Origin: Apostichopus parvimensis
Taxonomy: Eukaryota; Echinodermata; Holothuroidea; Aspidochirotida; Stichopodidae
Length of the DNA stretch: 30,303 nt
Assembly (NCBI GenBank): GCA_000934455.1
Contig: KN883442.1
Location: forward strand, 94,945-125,247
Reading direction: 5' to 3'
Below, piece by piece: positions 1 through 12,200 of the stretch; position 1 is the stretch's first letter, and each line of letters opens with the position of its first letter. Below the pieces are notes generated by a model that had not been told where the DNA came from, ran no database searches, and saw nothing but the letters and a program-made list of their open reading frames with translations. The position numbers and the translations under genes are program-made.

Positions 1-88
1 ATGATGTTAGAATTAAAATGATTTTGAATTAAAATTATATTAGTTGGAGAAAAACTTCAGTATTTGGTTGTCTTCATTCCTCCCATAG

Positions 89-217
89 GTATCAAAGGTA
101 TAGACGCTAGTGTTAGTGGTATGATTGGGCCACAGGGTCCTCCTGGACCTCAGGGTGACCGAGGCTTCACTGGTGCACCAGGCCAGAAGGGTGAAAATGG
201 TGTCAATGGAAATCCAG
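89..217 (+). CDS. COL4A1: COL4 exon 1 in window (Gly-X-Y)
   Basis: Acceptor tcccatag before 89 and donor gtaaga at 218. The exon begins with the last two bases of a glycine codon and ends on the first base of one. It encodes Gly-X-Y triplets with an interruption near the start (I-D-A-S-V-S between two glycines), then nine or more regular triplets ending G-N-P. The preceding exon lies outside the window; 1-88 is intron. Confidence 0.9.
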
Positions 218-3200
218 GTAAGATTAAAAAAAAAAATTAAAAAGGTGAAACATGTGTGTTGGTGATGTTAATACAGTTTGGGTGAAACATGTGTTTTGGT
301 GATGTTAATACCAGTTTGGGTGAAACGTGTTTTGGTGATGTTAATACCAGTTTGGGTAACACACATATGGTTCAGTTTAGTGAATACCCACTAATTTGAG
401 TCAACAATGTATGGTTGAGTTATTAGAATATCAGTTTGGGTAGTAACACATATCGTCAAGGTTATGCCATTTTTTAAATTCAGTAACATTCGCTGTATGG
501 TCTTCCACAGACAAAGGGCACTATAAACTATTATAATAGAATTACCCTTTAGATAAGAATGATTGTAATGTTAACAGACTTTAATGTGAACTTAGAGGGA
601 GTTTCGTTTTTGGTTTTTTTTTTGTGTCTGTCTTCATGTAAATAGGACCTCAGGGCGAAGCATGTCGAGATTGTCCAATTCCAGAACCAGGCGAGAAGGG
701 AGAAGCAGGACCCGAAGGAAGGGTAGGCCCTCGAGGTTTGACTGGAGAAAGGGGAGAACTTGGAAACGAGGGTGATAGGGGACCAGGTGGACAGAAGGGA
801 CAGCCTGGACCAGCTGGTGTTAATGTAAGTCCATCAGTTATTGGGAAAACAACAAATTGTCCCCCCCCCTGAATACGGATTAATGAAATCTGCTTCAGAG
901 TTTATACTCTTGTATTAAACCTGTACTTTAACCTCCTCCTATAAGGGTTTCTCTCTCTGAGCTTTCAAGGTGTCAACAGGTTATCTCAAATGGTGGAAAA
1001 CTTGGCCATTTTCTCCAAAATCTTTGACAGTATATAAACAATGTCATGTAACGCTGAACAACTTTTCGGTTTCGATGATAATCGTAACCTTGGCATTCAT
1101 GATGGCGTATGTGTGTGTGTGAGTGCGTTTGTGACGCCCAGCTTGTAAACACGATATCTCAAGAAGGGAAGGTCAGACCAATTCATATTTTGGTTTGTGG
1201 AAGTACCACATTGCGTACAAGAAGTCTATTGTTTTGGTCAAAGTCAAAAGGTCATTTAGGGTAACCAGGGGTCAAATTGTGAAAACCTCGTAAACACGAT
1301 ATCTCAAGAAGGGAATAATGGGCAGACCTCATATTTGGTGTGAAGGAGTACCACATTTGAGTTTAAGAAGCCTATTGTTTTTGGTGGAGGTCAAAGGTCA
1401 TTTGGGGTCATCAGAGGTCAAATCGTGAAACCCTTGTAAACATGTACACCCTCACTATACATTACGTCAGATTCATGAAGAAAACTGCTCATGTAACATC
1501 CTCGAAACCAAAATGCATTTTTGCATTCTGGTTAAAGGATTTGCCAGCTCAAAGTTGGTAAAATTGTGTCTTTATGTCATATAGGAAGGCTGTTCTTGCT
1601 GGTTATTGAAACATTTTGGTTTAACATTCTATACTGTAAAATACAAATCTTTACTGGTTTTCACTTAATTCGTGGACAAATTTAACTCACTTGCACTCTA
1701 CATTAGTCAGATATTTTGCAATATATATTTTGCAATATTTTGAATTTTGAGCAAATTGTGTGGCAAGGAATCACAAAGCTTGACTGGTGTATGAAAAGGT
1801 TTGATTCATGGCATGTGCATGTATGTATGTGTATTTACATACCTACGTACCTACGTGTGTGTGTGTGTGTACATAAGTATGTGGATATGTATGTATGTGA
1901 GTATGTACTAATGCATTGCACCGGACAAAGTGTGAAAACTTTAATACCTTGTATATCACTTTAAAGTCAACAAATGGCCGCATGCATCATTTGAAGATCT
2001 TGTTTGCAGCGTTAATGCTGATAGGCACAGAATTTTTATTTTATGTTCTTATTTTGTGATAAAACCAGGGGCTAAAAGGTAACCAGGGAGATCCAGGTAC
2101 TCCAGGAGAACAAGGAGATACTGGCATCCAAGGTCAACCAGGACTTGATGGTTTGCAGGGAGATAAGGGAGCCCGGGGTCCGATAGGTGCAAGGGGTTTG
2201 GCAGGAGCTGACGGCGTTCCTGGAACCGACTGCACAGAGGAACAAGTGCAAGATCTCAAGGTAGGATATACTTACCTTACCTCTCAACCCCCTCCCCCCC
2301 CCTCTCACCTTTCCCTTACTCTGTCTGCCTTGATTAATTCCTACTCTACAATTGACTGTATCATCGGTGCGGAAGATATTTCTGCTTTGTACAAACATTG
2401 ACGAATGTTTCATGTTATAAAATTGGAACAAAATACAGATTCCCTAAACATGAAAATGTGACAATCAGTTCTTTGTTGTATCATTACTTCCCAAGATCCC
2501 TTCACGTTCAAGTTGTTGAATACACTATAAATATCTTTCGTCTGTTGATATGAAAAAGTTGTTTTTTTTCGGGAGCTGTTATTCCGCAATCCCTCATCTT
2601 CCCTTCCCACTCCAATTCTGATTTCCATTTCTGTGTCACTTCTTAAAAGTTATATGCTGGAAATATTTGCCATTTATTAAATAAACTCCTTTCACATATT
2701 CATCTCTTATACATTTCTTGTAGGGTGATCAAGGTGCACCAGGTCTACGTGGAGATACTGGTACGTCTGGAGATACTGGACTGCCAGGTAGCAAGGGTGA
2801 ATCAGGGACAGGACTACCAGGATTAGAAGGTGCAAAGGGTGACAAGGGAACTCTTGGCCCTGCAGGTCCACAAGGAGAGAAAGGTTAGAACCATTTTTGG
2901 TTTCGATGACAAAGAAAAAACTATGCAGTCATGATTGTGTGTGTGACGTCCAGCTTGCAAACACGATATCTCAAGACAGGAATCATCCATATTTTCATAC
3001 TTGGCATGCATATGCCCCATATCGAGTAGAAGAACCCTGTTGTTTTTGGTAGAGGTCAAAGGTCATCTGAGGTCACCAAGTGTCAAAAATTGTCAACCTT
3101 GTAGACAGGATATCTCAAGATAAGAGGCATGGATACTTCTCAAATGTATCATGTGGATGTGTTTATATTGAATATAAGAACACAATTGTTTTTGGTGGAG

Positions 3201-6200
3201 GTCACAGGTCATCTGGGTCACCAGGGGGTCAAACTCTGCAAACCTTTTAGTCATGATATCTCATGGTAGAAATCATGGATACTTCTCATACATGGTATAT
3301 GGATTTGTCATATTGAGTACAAGAAACCTGTTGTTGTTGGTGTAGGTCAAAATTCATTTCAGGTCACCAGAGGTCAAACTCTGAAAACCTTTAAACATGA
3401 TATCTCAAGGTAGGAATCGTGGATACTTCTCATACTTTGTGTGTGATGCATCACATTGAGTACAAGACCCCTATATTTGTTTTTGGGTGGAAGTGAGTAC
3501 TGCCAGGTACTTACCTGTGTTTATCGTGCCATAGTGTAATTGTACATCAAAATAGTGGTTCAGGACTTATATATTATAAGAGATATTTCTAGTGAATAAG
3601 CAGAAGTTAAGTGTAGTGATGTCATTGGAAACCTCAATGCATTTTGCATTCTGGTTAAGATAATTCTTATAGCTTGGGCGGTCTTCAGGAACTTACAAAA
3701 GTACATATAAAAGAACCAGATTGTGAAACACAGTATTGCAAAGAGGTTGAAGTTAACACACACTTGCAGCAACAGCTGATAAAGACCAATGGCACTTCCA
3801 TCACAGAAATGCTGCAGTCAAACTGACTCACTGTCTATGCATCTTTCAGTTGAAGGGCTATTGCTTAATTACATGGCATTGGACTTGCCCAAGTTGTTGA
3901 AATTTGTCATCCCTTACGAATTAATTAGTTTATAGTCCCAGGGGGTTGGAAATAATACAGGTTCTTGAAGGCCTGGCCAGTGCTTTAAAATTTTGTACCC
4001 AATCCTGGCGGACTGAACGCTTAAGGATGTACCAACTCCTATAAATTGAAAATGTCACAATCCATGGTCAAATAAAAGCTCTGAAAATTCTACGTGGGCA
4101 TTTATCCATCTGTCATGTTGAAATATCCAGTCAGCAGGTGCCCAAAATATCCTTTGCGTCGGGTGCGTGGCTCCGTATTACTTATTATTTGCGGGTCCGT
4201 TTGATGACAGGTTTTATGAGACTTAAGTAAGTAAGTAAGTAAGTAAAACTTTATTTCATCCCAAGAGGGAAATTACAAGCTCGCATATGTACATATAAGA
4301 CAAATACAAGATGATAAAGGGTAAAAAGACATAAGAATGGCAAACAAAAAAGAGAGAGAATTAAAGTATAAAAGTTTAAAGGCGTGATGATTAAACAAAT
4401 GTCACACCAGTATAGATGGCAAGAACGGGAAGATAAAGCAGGCAACTATCGATTGAAACGACAATTAAAGAGCTTAATGCACTGAGGGATAAAGGAAGAT
4501 TTGTGACGATTTGTTATTGCATTGTGGCCTAAGTGAAGAACGTAGTCGGTCAAACAGAGTAACAAAATCATACAACAGAAGAACGGGAAGGATAGGCTTG
4601 TGTTCTTCCCTTAAATAATAACGCTAGCGCACAGTTTCATGCATGTCGACATGGTGGGGAATTTGATCGTTCATTTAATAAAGTTAAGAATCCTACTGCA
4701 AAATAATGCAATGGATTCTATCCATAATCATCACATGAAAGTATCAGAAATTGACAACTTTTATAACATTATGATTTGTGCACAGTGTATTTTGTTTCTA
4801 TATATATGGGTCCCAATAGATTTAACGATGTTTACAAATTTTGGATGGGCTCTCTTAAAATGTTATCGGGCTACCGAAATTTCAGGACTAAAAGCCAGAC
4901 AAAAAGACTACTTTTGAAAAACTTGTTGGGCCCTGATCTGCAATTGGGGCCCTAGGCCCTCGATATGAAAGTCCCCAAGGTAGGCATATACATATTTCAT
5001 GTTTTGCTTTGCCAAAAAAGAGGCCGTTGCATCAGTAGGGTTGCATCGTTGAAATAATGTGAATATGTGGAATGAGGGACCGCTAGTCCTTGTCAAGGAA
5101 GGTAGAACCAATCAAATTAACCCGTTTCTCATCCGAGGGTGTCAGTTTGAAAACGAAGACGAGCTTATAGTTTGCATCATGACTGTCGTCATCATCAACA
5201 ACGGTATCTCAAAATGGAATAGCAGTGTTTCGATACTTGAGCACACACGACAATGGATTTTCATTTGGTGTTTGCGTGCCACCCTGTCATGTTTCTTTGT
5301 TTAAATATATGAGTTCTTTAAGCAATCAAGTAGAACACCGTCGACGTTGAGTATTAACATAACAGTCATGCTGTACAGGACAGATATCGGACGACATGTC
5401 CAAGATGACTTGTTGACAGATGGAGAGACAGGGTGAACAAGGACGAGCAGACTGCATGCTCTAACTTATATATCAATATACAAACGCACAGCAAATAACA
5501 ACCAGGTGCAGATTCTATGAATATTCAATAACATTACAGACCCATGGAATTTTCAGTCCCGCTCGACGCTCGTCACTTGGTTCTTTCTCGCACGGTTTGA
5601 GGGCAAAAACTGATTGAACTACTTGCTAATGATGTTCTACTTCTTATTTTTCTTCCCTCACTTCTTTGCAGGTGCCAAAGGAGCTGCTGTGATTATTGGG
5701 GAGGGCGAACAGGGACCCAAAGGAGACAAAGGTGCCAGGGGCAGTCGTGGACCGCGTGGATCCCAGGGTCTGGAAGGTATGACTAACAGATACACAGAAT
5801 CATGGCAAAGTTGTCACAACATCATTTAAGTTTGATATCCAGAGGTTTCTAACCTCGGTGTTTTTTTCTGAGAATGTAGCGGTCTCTTTGGCAATTTCTG
5901 TCTTTCGCATACAAACTCTGGCAGCCAAAATGATGACATCATCACTGATGAATATTCATACAGTAACTCTCCAGACTTGCAGTGAGGTCCATGCTGATAC
6001 TGCAGGCATGTTTGCATAGTCATCTGCACTTTGAGTCCCCATTTGTACTCCATATTGGAAAAATCTACTAGAGATACTAGTGAATGCAAGGTTAGTTAGT
6101 GGTACTCACGCTAAGACAAGCCTGCTGCTCACTATGTTTCACCTTCTTCTGATTCCGGTGCTGCGGCCGATTGGATAAAGGCGGGGATAATTTAAAGCAT

Positions 6201-9200
6201 TGATGCTCAGCAATCGGGTGGTTCGATACCCAGCCGGGTCATAGCAAGGTGGGTTTTTCATCGAAGAGCAATCTACGCTTTTTCCCATCTGAAATGACTT
6301 TCTAACTTGAGAAGTTTTCCAAATTTGAGTTAAAATGTTGAATTGGAAGCCACCCGATGTGTAAGTTGTAATCCATAAGCCCTTGCGGACTTCTCCCACA
6401 TTTGTGGTCGCTTATCGAGCATCAATAAAATATCTGCTGATTATTATTATTATTATTATTACTACTCAGGTCCTCCTGGTGCCCGCGGGCGTGATGGAGA
6501 CAGGGGTTTTCAGGGAGAAAAGGGTGACATTGGTCCAGCAGGACCGGAGGGTGAAAGTATTCGAGGGATGACCGGTGCTAAGGGAGCCACTGGTGTACCT
6601 GGTGATCCCGGTCCCTCTGGACCACAAGGCCTTCCTGGACCATTGGGTGGTATGGGGGATCCTGGTCCTGAAGGAGAGAAGGTACAGGTTGTTTTCATAA
6701 AGGTGTATGCTTTGGCCAATATAGTCACATACACTTATACTCAAACACATAGACACACAGTAGGCTATGTGTCTCCTTGACCGTGTAATTATCATCATCA
6801 TAGCATAGAAACCAGTTGTTTCCATTGTCCACTTCCATCTCACACTCATGCAGGGAAGAGTTTCACTTTGTATTAGGATTCCTTCCCCCTCCCCTTCCCC
6901 TCTCGGTTGCTGCCAACTTTCTCTTATAACTGGGTATTCTTTCATTGTCACGCAGGGAAGAGTTTCACTTTGTATTACCTAGGATTCCTTCCCCCTCCCC
7001 TTCCCCTCTGGGTTGCTGCCAACTTTCTCTTATAACTGGGTATTCTTTCATTGTCACGCAGGGAAGAGTTTCACTTTGTATTACCTAGGATTCCTTCCCC
7101 CTCCCCTTCCCCTCTGGGTTGCTGCCAACTTTCTCTTATAACTGGGTATTCTTTCATTGTCACGCAGGGTGAACGTGGTTTGGATGGTCTGACAGGTCAA
7201 CAAGGTCCTAGAGGTAATGATGGTGCACCTGGTAGGGAAGGTCAGAGAGGGGAGAGAGGTTTTCCAGGGACACCGGGACTAACTGGCGAAGATGGCGCCT
7301 ATGGTGACCCGGGTGAAAAAGGTATTTAATCTCAACAATCCATGGAGTTGAAAGGAGACATTTTGTAAACACTGTGATGTCCTAGTGTCACTGGAATCTG
7401 AACCTGCTTTTACTTTCTCTTTGAATTTGTTAGCTCAACTAGTGGAGGAGCTATTATGTCAAGGCGACTCATCTATCTGTCTGTCTGTCTGTTCGTTCAT
7501 CTGTTAACTATAGTTGAAAGGCTACAGCTCTCATCTCATTTCCGGACTCTTTATCCTATTTTTGTGAAGTTTTTGCATATATGAACTTGGTGTAATAATA
7601 ACCTAGGCATTAGACCCAAGGTCATTTGGGGACATGAGAGGTGACGACACAGTGGAATCCTTTGCCTCGATTTTATTTATCGTAATATACCATCAGACTT
7701 CATCGACGCAGCTTCTCAATACTGGTGTCATATTTCCCTATAAGAATTGAAACAACAATGTGGAAGATCCTGTCACTGTGGCTACAGATAAATATGGCAT
7801 AAGCATGTTTCTACCAAATGTATTAAATGGCCACCTTCAGCTTCATCCAAGCAGTCCCCCTGGATTCACTTTTATGAATCACAGTTAGTACAAGATTAAT
7901 TCTCTCGTTCTGTGTTTTTTTGTTTCTCAGGTGAACCTGGCCTTGATGGATTTGTTGGACGTGTTGGATCAAAAGGAGAGCCAGGAATAAGTTTTCCAGG
8001 AATCGATGGCGAGAGGGGTGAAAAAGGAGTACGAGGGCCCACAGGTTAGGGGTATTTTAGTTTTTTTCTCAATGGAAGTCAAGAAAATAATTGCTGAACG
8101 CACACTTGGGAATTTTTCTCATTGCCTTTTCAGTGGTTTTACTCCTTGGGATTTTTAAACCATTCTAGTTTGATCTTCTTCAAAATCTCTACAAGCAACT
8201 TTGTCTTGTTGTCATAAGACAGAGATCCGCCTTTAGGAATCACAAATGATTTCGAGTCGGTTCGCATCATGTTTGATCTCTAAGAGTAAGGCAAATATGT
8301 CACCAAAAAAGACCTATAGTATGGTTCGATACAGGTGACAGACGCCTACAGTGGAATTACGACCTTCCTTACCCGTTTCGAACCTCTGGACTTACAATCA
8401 GCGTCCCTAGCCTAGTGGTTAGAGTGTCTGCATATAAAGCGAGAGGCCCGGGTTCGAATCCCGATGGAGGCTGGGAGCTTTTCACTGTTCTAGATTTTCC
8501 AACTCACTATGATTTCAATTATATATGTATATATTGAGAGAGAGAGACCCGTTTTGGATATTACTGAAATTATTGATTGTAATTGATTGAATTATTACAT
8601 TCTCCAATATGTTTGCACTAAGTGACAGTTTAGCACAGGAGTGAGTACCAAATCGTGCGAGATACATTACTTTTGTATCTAATCCTGTGATTTAGGAATG
8701 TGACAATTATCCACTACATTACATGATCGTATGATTAGAGAGCTCTGGATGTGCATAGTCCTTCTGCTTGTGTTGAAAATATACAATCACAAGAAGGCCC
8801 CATCAACGTGTATGCTACCTCCACAACGTACAACTAATTAGTGTTTTTATGGCCCGACGTAAGGGTCTGCAGGCCTTTTTTTATAGGGTCATGAGAACCT
8901 CAAGCACCGTGGCAAATATCTCCATGGGCCACACCCTGTCGAACCAATTAATGTTAGTAACATTGGAATGCATGTGATCGTTAGTACCTCTTGTGTCAGT
9001 CAGACAGGACTGTGTGCGTGTCAGTCAAGTGAACACTGAATATTATACACTCCAACTGATATGAAGTTGTAAGTTTGTAAATATCAGTGAAAGCAGTTGG
9101 TATATATGTCTACTGGTCTTCTAATGGTACTGTTTCCATTAAGCTTGTGTGTAATGCTTCTTGGCCTTTTGGCTAAGATCATGTGTAGTATCTGTTCCCT

Positions 9201-12200
9201 TTCGAGGGGAATGGTGATGCACACCTGACGATGATCACACAGTCACAGTCCCGATGCAACGGGACTGGGGTTGAGAGCGGATCAGTCGTTCGGTAGTTTG
9301 GCTTTCGTGCCCAGGTACTTTCCTGGGTGACTTTTTCTTAAAAAGTATGTGTAATGCAATCCATGTACTAAGATGGTGGCAAATATGCAATCTGTAAAAG
9401 GGTGCCTACGGTACAATAGTTCTGGCAACAGACTTGGAGGGGAATACCTTACTTGTTTTTGTTGGGACAGATGAAGAAGATAAACAAAATTGTGAACCAC
9501 TGGTCATCCAGAGGAGGGGTAGGTGACATTAACTAATTCAATATTAGACTGTACATTCTCGCTGGAACATTATATTCGATATTCAATATTCGAATCAACT
9601 CAGATATTGAACGGTTGGAGCCACTGCACCATTGTTGCTCAAGTTAATTATTATTTCTGCAATATTTTCAAACAGATTTTAATAGTAGTCAACCTTGTGG
9701 AAAAAAAATATATGTATGGCATATAATGGCATTTTTATTACACATCTGATAAATGCAGGACCAAGGGGCAGAGATGGACCCCCAGGAGCGGATGGTGAGC
9801 CAGGGACTGCCTCAGAAAGAGGAGACCCAGGCGATCCTGGAGTCGATGGTCAACCAGGTAGAGAAGGAGATAGAGGCCCCAGGGGAACCAGAGGTGACAA
9901 TGGTGCCAATGGACTCACCGGAAAAGATGGTACGCAATTTACTTGGAATGGATTTTATCTTTGATAGCTTATAGGATGCAAAATGAATTTGAGCAGTGGT
10001 GGTGCTGTGTGTATGTGTGTGTGTNNNNNNNNNNNNNNNNNNNNNNNNNNNNNNNNNNNNNNNNNNNNNNNNNNNNNNNNNNNNNNNNNNNNNNNNNNNN
10101 NNNNNNNNNNNNNNNNNNNNNNNNNNNNNNNNNNNNNNNNNNNNNNNNNNNNNNNNNNNNNNNNNNNNNNNNNNNNNNNNNNNNNNNNNNNNNNNNNNNN
10201 NNNNNNNNNNNNNNNNNNNNNNNNNNNNNNNNNNNNNNNNNNNNNNNNNNNNNNNNNNNNNNNNNNNNNNNNNNNNNNNNNNNNNNNNNNNNNNNNNNNN
10301 NNNNNNNNNNNNNNNNNNNNNNNNNNNNNNNNNNNNNNNNNNNNNNNNNNNNNNNNNNNNNNNNNNNNNNNNNNNNNNNNNNNNNNNNNNNNNNNNNNNN
10401 NNNNNNNNNNNNNNNNNNNNNNNNNNNNNNNNNNNNNNNNNNNNNNNNNNNNNNNNNNNNNNNNNNNNNNNNNNNNNNNNNNNNNNNNNNNNNNNNNNNN
10501 NNNNNNNNNNNNNNNNNNNNNNNNNNNNNNNNNNNNNNNNNNNNNNNNNNNNNNNNNNNNNNNNNNNNNNNNNNNNNNNNNNNNNNNNNNNNNNNNNNNN
10601 NNNNNNNNNNNNNNNNNNNNNNNNNNNNNNNNNNNNNNNNNNNNNNNNNNNNNNNNNNNNNNNNNNNNNNNNNNNNNNNNNNNNNNNNNNNNNNNNNNNN
10701 NNNNNNNNNNNNNNNNNNNNNNNNNNNNNNNNNNNNNNNNNNNNNNNNNNNNNNNNNNNNNNNNNNNNNNNNNNNNNNNNNNNNNNNNNNNNNNNNNNNN
10801 NNNNNNNNNNNNNNNNNNNNNNNNNNNNNNNNNNNNNNNNNNNNNNNNNNNNNNNNNNNNNNNNNNNNNNNNNNNNNNNNNNNNNNNNNNNNNNNNNCCA
10901 GGTCCACCAGGAGCGGATGGTCTACCTGGCCCTATTGGAGAACCAGGTCAACCAGGTATGTGAATATTTGTTAACATTAAATGGGGGTTTTGTCCGGTTT
11001 TGTAGTATTGTAATACTTAATACATGGGAGACTAAAAGTGCCATACGGGTTTTTTTGTTTGAGGTGTTTTATTTCCTCCTTCTTCTTCTTTTTAACCCTT
11101 TGTTATTGAAACTTAACCAGGTATTTGTATTACAGTGGGCTTTTATATTATGTTATTGCGGAAATAACTGTGCCAGAACACAACCTTGACACACCTCTTA
11201 AATCTGATTGATGATTTCACAGACAAATATTATCTTTCCTTCAGGAAAGGAGCATCGTTATGTGGAACAATGATGAGAAAGCTCTGCCTCTAATTGGAAA
11301 CTTTGAAACTTGTCTGTTTTACTAATGCTAGTCCTTATTCGTTTATACCATCCATCGTTACAAGACTAAAAATATTCCATGTAGGAATTTAACCCTACCG
11401 TACATGCTGCTGCTAAACTACACCAATGTATTATTGAAGGTGCATTAGGAGGCAGGGTGTCTGTTGTTGTAAAGAAATTGTATGACTTTTCATAAACTGG
11501 TGGTTTACATCATCAGTAGTATATTGGTTCATTGATTCAAATAGTATAACTAATGTGGAATGGATGATTTTTCTTTATTTATAGGGGCTAGAGGAGCTGT
11601 TGGTCAACCTGGAACGAATGGCCAGGATGGTGAAAAGGGAGAGAAAGGTGATGATGGTTTCCCCGGTGCAGATGGACTACCCGGTCGGGCAGGTAATCCT
11701 GGCAGCTCCGGAGAAAAAGGTGACCCAGGAATACCAGGTCAGGATGGATTACGAGGTGCACCTGGGGCGGTCGGGTTGCCTGGGCTCCAAGGATTACCTG
11801 GGCAACCTGGTGCAGCAGGAGAGTATGGGGATCCAGGTGATCCAGGATTCGCCGGAGATAAGGGAGAGATAGGCCCACGAGGGTTGCCCGGCGTATCTGG
11901 CGCACGAGGAGATCCTGGTGCAATGGGAGCGAATGGTGAGTGGACAGAGCAAGAGGGGTGGGTGGAGGGGGGGTTGATTCCTTCACAGGGGCAAAAGGAG
12001 TCCATGTGTGATGGTGATGGCATGTATGTGTATGTATGTGATGCCTCTGTCTGTAAACATGATAACTCACCTTGTGCAGCTTCCATTAACTTCATATTTG
12101 TTATTAAGATTTTTCTTATTGAGCTCCAGGGTGCTTTCATTATTGATGAAGGTTAAAGGTCATCTGAGATCATCTGAGATTTATGGAATTGGAAGAAAGC

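Larger units (their letters stand above)
2884..5671 (+). other. Intron 4 (2.8 kb) with repeats
   Basis: Largest intron seen. It holds repeat element copy B (2899-3657) and a LINE-like tail in reverse orientation (about 4224-4560). The remainder (3660-4220 and 4560-5670) shows no recognisable gene. Open frames there (4639-4917, 5059-5304) lack domains or codon bias and are probably chance. Confidence 0.75.
8045..9758 (+). other. Intron 8 with SINE and U2-headed retroposon
   Basis: Holds a tRNA-like SINE near 8401-8530, an AT/GA microsatellite (about 8520-8550) and a retroposed U2-headed RNA (9154-9347). The rest (8550-9140 and 9360-9740) shows nothing recognisable. Confidence 0.75.

Noticed and set aside
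4639..5304. Small open frames in intron 4
   Set aside because: No domain, no Gly-X-Y, no suitable splice sites, and composition like the surrounding intron.
6466..6951. Minus-strand proline-rich open frames opposite collagen exons (also 6510-6734, 11739-12140, 19256-19555, 22354-22674, 23270-23683)
   Set aside because: Gly-X-Y coding DNA read backwards gives Pro/Ser/Gly-rich frames (GSPGSP-like). They have no splice signals of their own, and the + strand exons have consistent phases and an NC1 end.
8403..8475. Functional tRNA gene
   Set aside because: A and B boxes are present, but the anticodon stem does not pair and the acceptor stem is imperfect, so a SINE head fits better.
9154..9347. 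Functional U2 snRNA gene
   Set aside because: Only the first ~45 bases match U2. The Sm site and 3' stem-loops are missing, and the unit is flanked by direct repeats.
9943..11189. Long open frames across 9943-11189
   Set aside because: They are open only because of the 873 N bases.
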